This document shows positions 26,472-34,682 of a DNA stretch of 64,000 nucleotides, piece by piece (positions within the stretch are counted from its first letter, which is position 1; each line of letters begins with the position of its first letter). This DNA comes from Marinomonas sp. SBI8L. Its GTDB lineage: Bacteria; Pseudomonadota; Gammaproteobacteria; Pseudomonadales; Marinomonadaceae. Position numbers and translations under genes: made by a program. The stretch lies in NCBI RefSeq assembly GCF_001624705.1, contig NZ_JSEO01000004.1, positions 372,001 through 436,000 on the forward strand, written 5' to 3'. The notes beneath the pieces are model-generated. The model ran no database searches. It saw only the letters and a list, made by a program, of their open reading frames with translations, and had not been told where the DNA came from.

Positions 26472-26761
26472 GCTTTGCGCTTAATAGAGAAAATAACTTT
26501 CGCATCGATGAGGTCGAGGCTTATCCAACCCATTTGTTCGGATGACACACTACGCTGGCCATCACCCACTAACCAAGCCCCTTTCTCTAAACACAGTTGA
26601 GTAACGCGTTTTATTATATAGCCATATTCTGGATGCCTCACCAGAATAATGTCGTTCACAGAAATAGAAATATATAGACGAGTGGCGATAACAAAGTCAC
26701 CAGAGCGTAACGAGGGAAACATGCTGTCACCCTCGACTTTATGGAAGCAGAATATGCCCAT
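26468..26761 (-). CDS. sodX: Nickel-type superoxide dismutase maturation protease
   Basis: A 98-aa S26 signal-peptidase-like protease that trims the SodN pro-peptide so that His1 becomes a nickel ligand. The catalytic serine is in VEGDSMFPSLRSGDFVIA (about 10-27), the lysine general base in HPEYGYIIKRV (Lys near 52); GDGQRSVSSEQMGWI is the last family motif. The ATG at 26761 is preferred to a TTG at 26770; neither has a strong ribosome site, so coupling to sodN (15 bp upstream) is likely. The stop codon lies inside the terminal TTAA of the MITE, so the C-terminus may have been reshaped by that insertion. Confidence 0.85.
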   Translation of the reverse strand: MGIFCFHKVEGDSMFPSLRSGDFVIATRLYISISVNDIILVRHPEYGYIIKRVTQLCLEKGAWLVGDGQRSVSSEQMGWISLDLIDAKVIFSIKRKA

Positions 26762-26776
26762 TAGATACAATTCGGC

Positions 26777-27283
26777 TTAAATTGCATCTAACTTAGGATA
26801 AACAACAGCTTCAGAAGGTAAATAAGGCGCGATCGCTTTATAAGTTGCCACGCCTTTAGTTAACCAAAATGCTTCGGCAAACTCATTGACTAACTCAAGC
26901 AAACCCAGAGCATCATCACGAGACACACCTTGTTTTGCTTTAGAAGCCTGCAGCATGATTTTATGAACTAACTCATGGGTATTCGGCACTTGATCAAATT
27001 GAGGTTGCTTAAAATAGTCACCCCAAATGACACGAACCTCTTCTTTCACTTTAAGGCCATGTGCTTCTTTTTCATTTACTAGGCGAATCAGCTGAGCTTG
27101 ATCCTTGATGGATAAACTCTCTTTTGCGTCCAACTCATTGATTAGATCAACCATACGAATCACAGTTAATGCCGCAATTTGCGCTGTCGCTGGATCATAA
27201 ATTTTACAAGGGATATCACAATGGGCAGAGACAGTTGCAACTTTTGCCTTACCCACTAGCTTTTTAGTAATGGTATGCAACAT
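26777..27283 (-). CDS. sodN: Nickel superoxide dismutase
   Basis: Converts superoxide to oxygen and peroxide with a mononuclear nickel site. The nickel hook is H21-C22-D-I-P-C26 followed by K-I-Y-D-P, the SodN signature; cleavage before His21 removes a 20-residue leader lacking a hydrophobic core, so it is a pro-peptide, not a secretion signal. The rest is a four-helix bundle with the family motif EVRVIWGDYFKQPQFDQVP. It has AAGGAAGA before its ATG and is third in a four-gene operon under a Fur-like box. Using nickel spares iron, which fits control by Fur. Confidence 0.95.
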   Translation of the reverse strand: MLHTITKKLVGKAKVATVSAHCDIPCKIYDPATAQIAALTVIRMVDLINELDAKESLSIKDQAQLIRLVNEKEAHGLKVKEEVRVIWGDYFKQPQFDQVPNTHELVHKIMLQASKAKQGVSRDDALGLLELVNEFAEAFWLTKGVATYKAIAPYLPSEAVVYPKLDAI

Positions 27284-27285
27284 AA

Positions 27286-27480
27286 CTAGTCTTCCTTTTT
27301 ATTAGATTGTGAAAATTTATTCTTAACAGACAAAAATACGCCAACAGCCGCGACACCAAGAATGGCAACTACAGTCAATACATGAATAGGATCACTTAAC
27401 CAATGGCTATGATCATGGCCAGGATGAGCAAAAGCACTGGAAGAAACTAACGCAGCAAGCGCGATCAATTTAGTACGCAA
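27286..27480 (-). CDS. Small His-rich membrane protein in the sodN operon
   Basis: A 64-aa protein starting at a TTG with an excellent AAAGGAG 7 nt upstream. It has a signal-like N-terminus (MRTKLIALAALVSSSAFA), a mature start HPGHDHSHW with four histidines in nine residues, one membrane helix (about 33-52) and a lysine-rich cytoplasmic tail (NKFSQSNKKED). The His-rich periplasmic end looks able to bind nickel, cobalt or copper. It is 2 bp from sodN, so co-translation is near certain. A role in metal supply for SodN or in metal sensing is inference; no family name is given. Confidence 0.75.
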   Translation of the reverse strand: MRTKLIALAALVSSSAFAHPGHDHSHWLSDPIHVLTVVAILGVAAVGVFLSVKNKFSQSNKKED

Positions 27481-27508
27481 AATAGAACTCCTTTAGAGTG
27501 TTTGATAA

Positions 27509-27970
27509 TTAATGAAGTGACATTCCATGATGATTTTGAGCGGACAAAGCCGCTAATGACGCCTGAAATGCTGACAATTTAAGATCAGATACTTCATTTT
27601 GATTCGCTTCCAAAAAGCGGCACCATTCGTTATGTAGATGAGATGCGCCATGTAAAATGGCATGGGTTTGCTTTTCTGATATCTGGGGTTTGGCATTCGC
27701 CGAAATCAAAAAGCTCAATGCATTATCAAAACACTCCCTTGCTTTAATAAAATCATACAGTGCGAGATGGTTATCTATCGCATTAAAATAACTCACTAAC
27801 ACCGCCGCTATGGCTCTATCTGCATCTAGTTCAAATAGCTGATTAAAATGTCGCTTTGAAAAAAGTAATGCTGAGGTATTTAAATCAAGCGCTTCTCGAT
27901 AAGCACTCTCTTGAAATGCCCTTCTAGCATGTCGCATTAGCTCTTCCCAATGGGTAATAGGTACATCCAT
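27509..27970 (-). CDS. Helical, TPR-like protein, first gene of the sodN operon
   Basis: A 153-aa all-helical protein with a repeat-like pattern (FQESAYREALDLNTSALLF, then LYDFIKARECFDNALSFLI) typical of TPR-type helix pairs. GGTGAG precedes the ATG. It is 28 bp upstream of the His-rich membrane gene and directly after the Fur-like box. It recalls the unnamed small protein next to the Fur-controlled sodA of Pseudomonas; I cannot confirm this without an alignment. A chaperone-like or metal-delivery role is possible, but nothing in it is catalytic. Confidence 0.65.
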   Translation of the reverse strand: MDVPITHWEELMRHARRAFQESAYREALDLNTSALLFSKRHFNQLFELDADRAIAAVLVSYFNAIDNHLALYDFIKARECFDNALSFLISANAKPQISEKQTHAILHGASHLHNEWCRFLEANQNEVSDLKLSAFQASLAALSAQNHHGMSLH

Positions 27971-27990
27971 AACAACTCACCAAAACAAAT

Positions 27991-28009
27991 GATAACGAGA
28001 ATCATTATT
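27991..28009 (-). promoter_or_regulatory. Fur box and overlapping -10 of the sodN operon
   Basis: GATAACGAGAATCATTATT matches the Fur consensus GATAATGATAATCATTATC at 16 of 19 positions. On the minus strand a TATAAT at 28012-28007 overlaps it, 37 bp before the first start codon, as expected for repression by iron-loaded Fur. Confidence 0.8.
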
Positions 28010-28122
28010 ATATATAATACTAGCAAGTACAAGATTCAAATTGATGAATATAAGGAAAGCACTTAAGTTCAGCTATTTCGTTACACTAAAAGAATAAAAA
28101 CTAATACTGTTTATTCACTAAC

Positions 28123-28569
28123 CTAAAGATTAATTTCTAACGACATATTTATAAAATGATCTTCTAAAGAATCAATTATAAAACCAAGGCTATTATAAAA
28201 AGCTAAGGCTCTTTTATTTTGGGTAAAACTAGATAATGAGATTTGGTCACAAGCCATACGCCGAGCTTCGTGAATTAAAAAATCCATAGCATGACGCCCC
28301 ATTCCATTGCCTTGAAATTGAGGAAAAATAATCATCAAATGTAGGTGTAAACTGTTCTCTTTTTTACGATAACAAACTAGGCCGATTCTAGTGTGCTTTT
28401 CATACAACCAATGATACCAAACTGGATCATAATCATTTCGTAAACGGTCTTGCTGAAAGTCATCATCCCAACCATAGACAGCCTCAACATAGTCAAACAA
28501 AGCTTGTTTGACGCTTAAGAAAACCTGCTGGAACTCACTTTCTTTTACAACTTGAGTCCTAATGCTCAT
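28123..28569 (-). CDS. GNAT family N-acetyltransferase
   Basis: A 148-aa acetyltransferase with motif A LMIIFPQFQGNGMGRHAMDFLIHEA (QxxGxG) and the C-terminal SLSSFTQNKRALAFYNSLGFIID. AAGGAG lies upstream of the ATG. Substrate unknown. It is divergent from the yqfB gene with 121 bp between them; no operon partner. Confidence 0.85.
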   Translation of the reverse strand: MSIRTQVVKESEFQQVFLSVKQALFDYVEAVYGWDDDFQQDRLRNDYDPVWYHWLYEKHTRIGLVCYRKKENSLHLHLMIIFPQFQGNGMGRHAMDFLIHEARRMACDQISLSSFTQNKRALAFYNSLGFIIDSLEDHFINMSLEINL

Positions 28570-28690
28570 TCTGGTCTTTTGCTCCTTGCGTTTGCTTGTT
28601 TTACAATCACTTTAAACTATTGTTTTATATTAATAATTTGAAGTATTCAGATTAAGATATATCAGTATTTTTTAATTAGGGAAAATTAAC

Positions 28691-29014
28691 ATGAACACAA
28701 ATATACCAACAGAAATGACTTTTTTTGAACGTTTTGAAGCTGATATCCTCTCAGGCAAAAAAACTATCACATTAAGAGATGAGTCTGAATCCGACTATCA
28801 AGTTAACAGCATAGTGAATGTTAAGACATTAGAAGAGGGTCGTTACTTTTGCAGATTACATATTCTAGAAGTAACGCCTGTGCTTTTTGACGAACTAAGT
28901 GATTTCCATGCTAATCAAGAAAACATGTCGTTGGATCAACTTAAATCCGTTATCCAAGATATTTACCCAGGTATTAGTCAGCTTTATATGATTAGTTATC
29001 AACTAGAAGCTTAA
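28691..29014 (+). CDS. yqfB: N(4)-acetylcytidine amidohydrolase (ASCH domain, YqfB family)
   Basis: A 107-aa ASCH-domain protein closely following E. coli YqfB: MTFFERFEADILSGKKTITL and RDESES at the N-terminus, YFCRLHILEVTPV in the middle, and HANQENMSLDQLK then DIYPG at the end. The E. coli enzyme hydrolyses N4-acetylcytidine to cytidine, with Lys and Thr of KTIT and a Glu of the QENM segment implicated in catalysis; all are present. Probably salvages modified nucleosides from RNA turnover. Confidence 0.92.
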   Translation: MNTNIPTEMTFFERFEADILSGKKTITLRDESESDYQVNSIVNVKTLEEGRYFCRLHILEVTPVLFDELSDFHANQENMSLDQLKSVIQDIYPGISQLYMISYQLEA

Positions 29015-29571
29015 GCAAAAGCACAATTTAATTCGATAAATTGATAACTATTATCGCGACCGGTAGCGCCATTCATCAAGGCGCTTTGTGGTAAATGTAT
29101 TCTTTCTCCTCTTAACCTACTCTCTTTATTAAGTTCACGAACATAAGCCTATTCTTGCTGTCGCTAACTTACTTATTCTTCACGCTTTAAATCCGTATCT
29201 ACCTATATTCCCCTCTGTTTTTATTCGCTTTATTTAAATTGATTTTATCCAACCTGAAACTTACTCAGATATAGCTCAAAACCCCATCTAAAAAATAAAA
29301 AAGCAAGTTAAGAGAAAATTAAGTAGTAATTTTACAACAAAATAGACATCTCAAAATACTGAATCAAGCTCATAAATTATCTTTGGAAATTATACAGTTA
29401 AGAAGCAATTAAGGTAAGCCTTTAATTTAAAAGGAAAAATTAAGAAGAAAATAAGTAATAAATAAGATTGTTTAAGAATTTTCATTATGTAAATTTAATA
29501 AGGGCAGGTTGCTAGAAAAATAATAACAACCAATAAAACATAATAAAAATACATACCGAGGTAACATAGAA
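29015..29571. other. AT-rich intergenic region between yqfB and the porin
   Basis: About 557 bp without a plausible gene. A hairpin AGCGCC/GGCGCT (29065-29085) 50 bp after yqfB is a likely terminator. The last 300 bp are very AT-rich and probably form the long promoter and leader of the porin gene; no operator is recognised. Confidence 0.5.
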
Positions 29572-30537
29572 ATGAAAAAAACTGCCCTTAATCTTGCTGT
29601 CGCTAGCTGCTTATTAACTTTTGGATATGCATCCGCAGCCCCTACATTCGACGCCGATATCGAGATAGATACAGACCGAGTGAACGCCGACACTGGTGGC
29701 ACTACTTTTGACCAAAACGGTCGAGTTGCTCTCTATGTATCTGACTCAAAAACATCTGGTGAGAACTTCATTAGTGCCAAAGGCGCAGTACTTCTCTCAA
29801 CCGATGGCACCATCTCTGTTGATGATTCTTACATACAAATAGGTAATAGCACTTACGACATTCAAGTGGGTCGTTTCGAAGCAATCAACCTCTTTCCTCT
29901 AGGGAAAGACACGATAGTAGAACATGCTGGTGATGTGAGCGTTTACCAAGGTAGCATGGCTAGAGGCCGCGCGGGTGATGACGGTGGACAAATCGCAATA
30001 AACATTACATCAAGCGAAGCATTATCTTTTCAAATAAACACCATTTACGGCGATGATGACTCTAACGGTGATAACAAGACAGCTTTCTCTGGCATTCGCC
30101 CAACAGTAACTTATGAAACAGAAAGCGTTATCCTATCCGCAGGTTTTGAGCAGGTAAAATACGATGGCACGACAACAGCATCTGATGTGAACAAGTCAGG
30201 CGTATCTGTCACTGCTGCTTTTGAACTGGGCGATGCTGATATCAATGTTTCTTTCGCTAACATGGATGACGATGAGTCAAATCAAACTGTTACCTCATAT
30301 TCAGCCAACCTAACTCAAGACGACTTTGGTATTGGTGTTATTGCATCAGATGAAGACAATGCTACTGGCAACGACCCTAGCGTACTAACAACCTACCTTG
30401 CCTACACTCTGCCAGTATTTGATATTGATGATGCCAGCGTTACTTTGGCAGGCTCCTACTCTAAAGCAAGCGATGTTTCTTCAGGTACAAATGACACAAC
30501 GCTAGCAACAAGGGTTCGTTTCAACTATGCCTTCTAA
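29572..30537 (+). CDS. Outer membrane beta-barrel porin-like protein
   Basis: A 321-aa exported protein with the signal peptide MKKTALNLAVASCLLTFGYASAA and a mature part of alternating beta strands rich in Asp, Gly and Thr, nearly without cysteine, ending LATRVRFNYAF with the C-terminal phenylalanine needed for BAM assembly. VGRFEAINLFPLG in the first third resembles the loop region of general porins. Size fits a 16-strand barrel on the small side. It shares its general type, though little direct sequence, with the protein at 60182-61066. Substrate unknown. Confidence 0.8.
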   Translation: MKKTALNLAVASCLLTFGYASAAPTFDADIEIDTDRVNADTGGTTFDQNGRVALYVSDSKTSGENFISAKGAVLLSTDGTISVDDSYIQIGNSTYDIQVGRFEAINLFPLGKDTIVEHAGDVSVYQGSMARGRAGDDGGQIAINITSSEALSFQINTIYGDDDSNGDNKTAFSGIRPTVTYETESVILSAGFEQVKYDGTTTASDVNKSGVSVTAAFELGDADINVSFANMDDDESNQTVTSYSANLTQDDFGIGVIASDEDNATGNDPSVLTTYLAYTLPVFDIDDASVTLAGSYSKASDVSSGTNDTTLATRVRFNYAF

Positions 30538-30641
30538 GTATTCTTAGCAGCACTGTTAAAGCGTAAAAAACCATTGACGTTTTCGCACCTTAACACGCTG
30601 TTATTTGAATTTGTATAAGCAATACATAGAACGCGTAAGAG

Positions 30642-30676
30642 CAGTATCTGGCCTTACCCCTTTTGGCCAGATACTG
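30642..30676 (+). terminator. Hairpin after the porin gene
   Basis: Arms CAGTATCTGGCC (30642-30653) and GGCCAGATACTG (30665-30676) are perfectly complementary around an 11-nt loop; no long T-run follows, so termination strength is uncertain. Confidence 0.65.
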
Positions 30677-30782
30677 AGCTTGTTTAAACTAAATAGCGAT
30701 TAACTAAAAGCTTCTCAACTAAAGAACTATCAACCCAAAACATGCATTAACTCAAAGCAACCGAAGCCTTCTACTTTAGCGT

Positions 30783-33700
30783 TTAGTGAGACAACAAAGA
30801 TTGCGCCTCATCTAACACCTGATCCATGACGGTTAGAATCATCTCTACATCTAAAGCCTCTATCGTCAAAGGCGGTCTAATTTTTAAGATGTTATCAGCA
30901 GCCCCCTCCGTCCCCATTAAGATTCGCTCTTCTCGCATGCGATTTTTAACATAATCAGCCACTTGTGTTGCAGGCTCTCGTGTTTCTCGGTCGGTCACCA
31001 GATCCAAGCCGATAAACAAACCACACCCTCTAACATCACCTATTAACGCATGTTTTTCTTGCAAACCTTTAAGGCCATTAATCAACGCATTCCCCATGAG
31101 TCTCGCATTCTCCATTAACCCCTCATCATCAACGATATCCAGCACTTCCTTACCAATACGGCAAGACAGATTAGATCCACCAAATGTTGAAAAATACTCC
31201 GGTCCTTTTGCAAAACTTTCTGCGATATCACGGCGAGTTACCAAAACACCAATGGGGTGACCATTCCCAATGGGTTTACCCATCACCACAATATCCGGTG
31301 TTACTTCCTGCTGTTCAAAAGCAAAATAGTATTCACCCAAACGGCCCAAAGCTGTTTGAACCTCATCTGCAATACACACACCACCAGCATTTCGAATACG
31401 CTGATAAACCTCAGATAAGTAGCCTTTTGGAGGAATAATTTGGCCTCCAACACTTGGAAAGGTTTCAGCAATAAAGCCAGCCAATTTTCCACCTCTCTTC
31501 TTGATAGAATCAATTGCATCACCCACTTGGGCTGCATATTTTTGCGCCCTTTGAGGATCATTTACACGATACGGCCCTCGATATTCATCTGCCACATCCA
31601 CTAGCTGAACCCAGCCCACCTGACCAACACCCCCTTTGGCATTAAACTTATACGCCGAGATATCAATCGCTCCAGTAGTATTACCATGATAACCATGATC
31701 TGGCGTGACCATATCTTTACCGCCGGTATGCGCTCGCGCCAACCTTAAAGCCAGTTCATTCGCCTCAGTACCCGAGTTTACAAAAAAGCATACATCTAAC
31801 TCTTTGGGCATTTTTGCTAGGATTTTTTCGGCAAATTCAGTTTGAGCCGGATGTAAGTATCGAGTATTTGAATTCATCCTTAATAACTGATCAGCCGCAG
31901 CAGCCTGAATACGGGGATGTGCATGTCCGACATGAGGCACATTATTATACGAATCTAAATAAGGGCGCCCCCACTCATCAAACAAATGATGACGCCAACC
32001 ACGCAAGAACATCACAGGCTCTGCATAAGTCAACTTAAGGTTTTCACCAAAATGGGCTTGGCGCTTATCTAACACACTGACTTTTTGTGTACCTTGATAT
32101 TCGGTTTTATCATCCTCTAGATTTAGCAATGCAGCTGGATTAGGGCAAAGCGAGTTATACAAAACTAACTCTTCAGGGTCAGCCACGCCCGGCCAGTTAT
32201 CACCCATTCCCTTAGTTGTTAATGCTAATTGAAAGTGCAAATGAGGGTTCCAACCACCGTTAGAGTTTAATCCGCCTAAGCGTGCAAAAGCCTCGCCCTT
32301 TTCTAGCATTTGACCTTCAACTAAAGATGCCATTGATTCTGAGTCTAAATGCCCGTACAAGGTATAAAAAAGGTCACCTTCTTCAGTCGTATGCGCCAAG
32401 ATAACCATTCCACCATAATCCAAATAATCACTTCGATACTCACTAAATGCGACCGTGGCGGCCATAGGTGCATGCACCTCTAAACCGGCTGGACCAAAAG
32501 CATCAACGCCAATATGCACAGTACGACGATTACTGGCTTTATATCTTCCTTTTCTGAAAGCTTTATCTGTATAAACTAATCTAGGCTCATTATAAAAACC
32601 AAGCCAAACACCTTCCTCAGCTCGGTAATTTCCACCAAGGTCTTCCGCCTCTTTTCCGGTTAACTCAAATGGATTTTGTGGACAGACACTCTTCTCCACA
32701 GAAAGGCTACGCATACTCGCATCAGCTAAATCAACACCCAAAACAGGTGCAAAATTACCCCGTTCATTATCTAACCATCGCATAATACGAGGGGCACTAT
32801 CAGTAACAGGAAAACCACAAACAAGCCTCAAACGCCCAATAAGTAAATCCTGATTTACTTTGTTTTCTTCTAGAAACTGCCAAGCGGCATGCTGACTAAT
32901 CGTAATATAAGGATCATCAGGGTTTTGCAGAGATTCAAGACTAGAGTTGACCACACTGACAGCCAAACGCATTCTCAGTAAAGGCCATAAAAAGGATAAC
33001 TCGTGGGCTGTTAAAGGGTTTTTAGCATGATATCCTGCAACTAAAGCTTCTAGTGCCTGCTCAGGTTGAGCTTGCCCAAGCACGACATAAGCCGCTGTAA
33101 TGGCTAAATTGCAAATTCTGGGGCTAGCACACATATCCCCCAAATCAATCAAACCTGACACTTTCGCCTGCTCAGTCAAAGACCCTGATACGATAATATT
33201 GTAATCATTAACGTCATTATGGATAGCTTGCTGCTTAAGGCTCGCCAACTCAGGCGTTAGCTCTTGGTACTGAAACAATATATCACTGACAAGTTGTCGC
33301 CTTGTCGGATTTTGAAGAATAGATAACTCATCTGCAATCCAAGCCGCCGACATAAGGTTCCACTTAAAATCACGAACCAAAGCCGCATGATCAAACCCGA
33401 GCCAAGCTTTATCCAGTGAACCCACCACTTCACCTAGATTATAAATAAGAGATAAACTTTGCGGTTTAAAGGTCGCATAGGTTTTACCGACTAACTTCTC
33501 TTGTAGCCAGACAATTCGCTCTTCTCCATCTGGCCCATTCACACTAAGATATAGCTCACCTTTAATAGAGGGAATCACTTTGGGTACCGGTATTGAAGCC
33601 GTGTGCTCAGACAAATATTGAAGGGCACGAGTTTGTAAATCGATAAAACCTTCATCACAGCCAACACGCATCACCTTTAAAATAGCCGGAACACCCCCTT

Positions 33701-33797
33701 CCACTGAAAAGTTAAGATCATACTCCCCATCAAGCTGTGTTAAATCTCCATCGATTTGCCATATCTCTTTTAATAAATCAGTCCAATACGACACCAT
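30783..33797 (-). CDS. Three-domain fusion: APH-like kinase, M23 metallopeptidase and class III aminotransferase
   Basis: A 1004-aa cytoplasmic protein; ATG at 33797 with AAGGGG upstream is preferred to 33854. Domain 1 (about 1-330) is an aminoglycoside/homoserine-kinase-like phosphotransferase with the catalytic loop HNDVNDYN and the metal motif LIDLGD. Domain 2 (about 430-560) is an M23/LytM fold keeping all zinc ligands, HIGVD (HxxxD) and HLHFQL (HxH), but with no signal peptide. Domain 3 (about 590-1004) is a class III PLP aminotransferase close to ethanolamine-phosphate phospho-lyase types, with FVNSGTEANELALRLAR and the PLP lysine in VMGKPIGNGHP. The logical reaction is to phosphorylate an amino alcohol or amine and then eliminate phosphate; the M23 part may act as a lyase-like metal domain. 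It stands alone. Confidence 0.88.
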   Translation of the reverse strand: MVSYWTDLLKEIWQIDGDLTQLDGEYDLNFSVEGGVPAILKVMRVGCDEGFIDLQTRALQYLSEHTASIPVPKVIPSIKGELYLSVNGPDGEERIVWLQEKLVGKTYATFKPQSLSLIYNLGEVVGSLDKAWLGFDHAALVRDFKWNLMSAAWIADELSILQNPTRRQLVSDILFQYQELTPELASLKQQAIHNDVNDYNIIVSGSLTEQAKVSGLIDLGDMCASPRICNLAITAAYVVLGQAQPEQALEALVAGYHAKNPLTAHELSFLWPLLRMRLAVSVVNSSLESLQNPDDPYITISQHAAWQFLEENKVNQDLLIGRLRLVCGFPVTDSAPRIMRWLDNERGNFAPVLGVDLADASMRSLSVEKSVCPQNPFELTGKEAEDLGGNYRAEEGVWLGFYNEPRLVYTDKAFRKGRYKASNRRTVHIGVDAFGPAGLEVHAPMAATVAFSEYRSDYLDYGGMVILAHTTEEGDLFYTLYGHLDSESMASLVEGQMLEKGEAFARLGGLNSNGGWNPHLHFQLALTTKGMGDNWPGVADPEELVLYNSLCPNPAALLNLEDDKTEYQGTQKVSVLDKRQAHFGENLKLTYAEPVMFLRGWRHHLFDEWGRPYLDSYNNVPHVGHAHPRIQAAAADQLLRMNSNTRYLHPAQTEFAEKILAKMPKELDVCFFVNSGTEANELALRLARAHTGGKDMVTPDHGYHGNTTGAIDISAYKFNAKGGVGQVGWVQLVDVADEYRGPYRVNDPQRAQKYAAQVGDAIDSIKKRGGKLAGFIAETFPSVGGQIIPPKGYLSEVYQRIRNAGGVCIADEVQTALGRLGEYYFAFEQQEVTPDIVVMGKPIGNGHPIGVLVTRRDIAESFAKGPEYFSTFGGSNLSCRIGKEVLDIVDDEGLMENARLMGNALINGLKGLQEKHALIGDVRGCGLFIGLDLVTDRETREPATQVADYVKNRMREERILMGTEGAADNILKIRPPLTIEALDVEMILTVMDQVLDEAQSLLSH

Positions 33798-33943
33798 AGT
33801 GAAACCCCTTATACAAAGTGAAAAGTCTTTCAAACATACTAATTCGCTAGACACACGATGAATAATATCTATTTTCTAGTAGGGCTATCGGTTAAACCTA
33901 TAGCAAAGAAATCAGCGAACTAGAGCAGAGTGTAATTTTCTAC

Positions 33944-34037
33944 AGGCATAAAAAAAGGCACCAAATGGTGCCTGAGGCCGCAACAATTTTATCTTGTATC
34001 TCAAGACTCGATGAAAGCACTATAAACTAGCCTCACC
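33944..34037 (-). ncRNA. tRNA-like degenerate sequence with the tRNA-Leu terminator
   Basis: A 29-bp block (33944-33972) is identical to the 3' end and terminator of tRNA-Leu at 43929-43957, including the encoded GCACCA and the T7 run on the minus strand. Upstream of it TGAGGC and GCCTCA (34030-34035 and 33973-33978) can pair 52 nt apart, with a small TCTTG/CAAGA stem between, about 72 nt in total to the CCA. No T-arm consensus remains, so this is a decayed tRNA or a small RNA using the same terminator, not a working tRNA. Confidence 0.45.
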
Positions 34038-34295
34038 ATAATTGCCGGCGCACTGCCAATCATCCTTTTCTATGAGAGAGAAGTAATCTGAGAGCAAGCT
34101 CTCTTGGCCAATAAGTTAATCGAGCAAATTAAGTGTAGTTCAACTTTCTAATTTAGCGATTGCTAAAACAGACATAAGCTCAATCAAGCAAACCCACTAA
34201 AAATGAAAGCCCAAAAAGGGAAAGAGAAAGTGAAAGGAAGAACACCTCAGATAAGCTCAATAATCCAACTTATCTGAGTAAATAATAGATAAGGC

Positions 34296-34682
34296 CTAGC
34301 GACGCTGATCTAACTCCAATTGTAAATCGGCCAAAATAGACTCTAATTTTTGCGCTTCTTGCTTTACTGACAGAGCAATGTGCTTTTCTTTTTTCCATAC
34401 TAAAAGGCAAGTAAAAGCAAACACAATACAAGAGAAAATAACCGTTAACATATTGAACAATGAAAGAATAATCACACCATTAAAAGCCAAATATGAAGGA
34501 GAGCTATAAGTAAACCTATCCATGATAGGGTCAATCTTATGTGTCCATATCGAACCTTGCATAGCACTATGCTGAAACATCTGACCGATTAAATCTGGCA
34601 CAAAAAACACAAAACTAGAAAGAACAAACACCCAACCAAATAGGCACTTACTTCTCCTCAAACTCGTTTGACCTGCTTCCAT
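34296..34682 (-). CDS. Membrane protein with two helices and a coiled-coil tail
   Basis: A 128-aa hypothetical protein. A basic N-terminus (QTSLRRSKCLFGW) leads into TM1 (about 13-33), a polar periplasmic loop of about 40 residues, TM2 (about 68-95) and a charged coiled-coil end (KQEAQKLESILADLQLELDQRR). The fold plan (2 TM, coiled coil in the cytoplasm) suits a small oligomeric membrane protein. No family recognised and no operon partner. Confidence 0.55.
   Translation of the reverse strand: MEAGQTSLRRSKCLFGWVFVLSSFVFFVPDLIGQMFQHSAMQGSIWTHKIDPIMDRFTYSSPSYLAFNGVIILSLFNMLTVIFSCIVFAFTCLLVWKKEKHIALSVKQEAQKLESILADLQLELDQRR

Noticed and set aside
33944-34037. Functional tRNA next to the fusion gene
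   Set aside because: The T-arm and anticodon arm consensus are missing and the acceptor pairing is offset, so only a tRNA-like remnant or small RNA is proposed.
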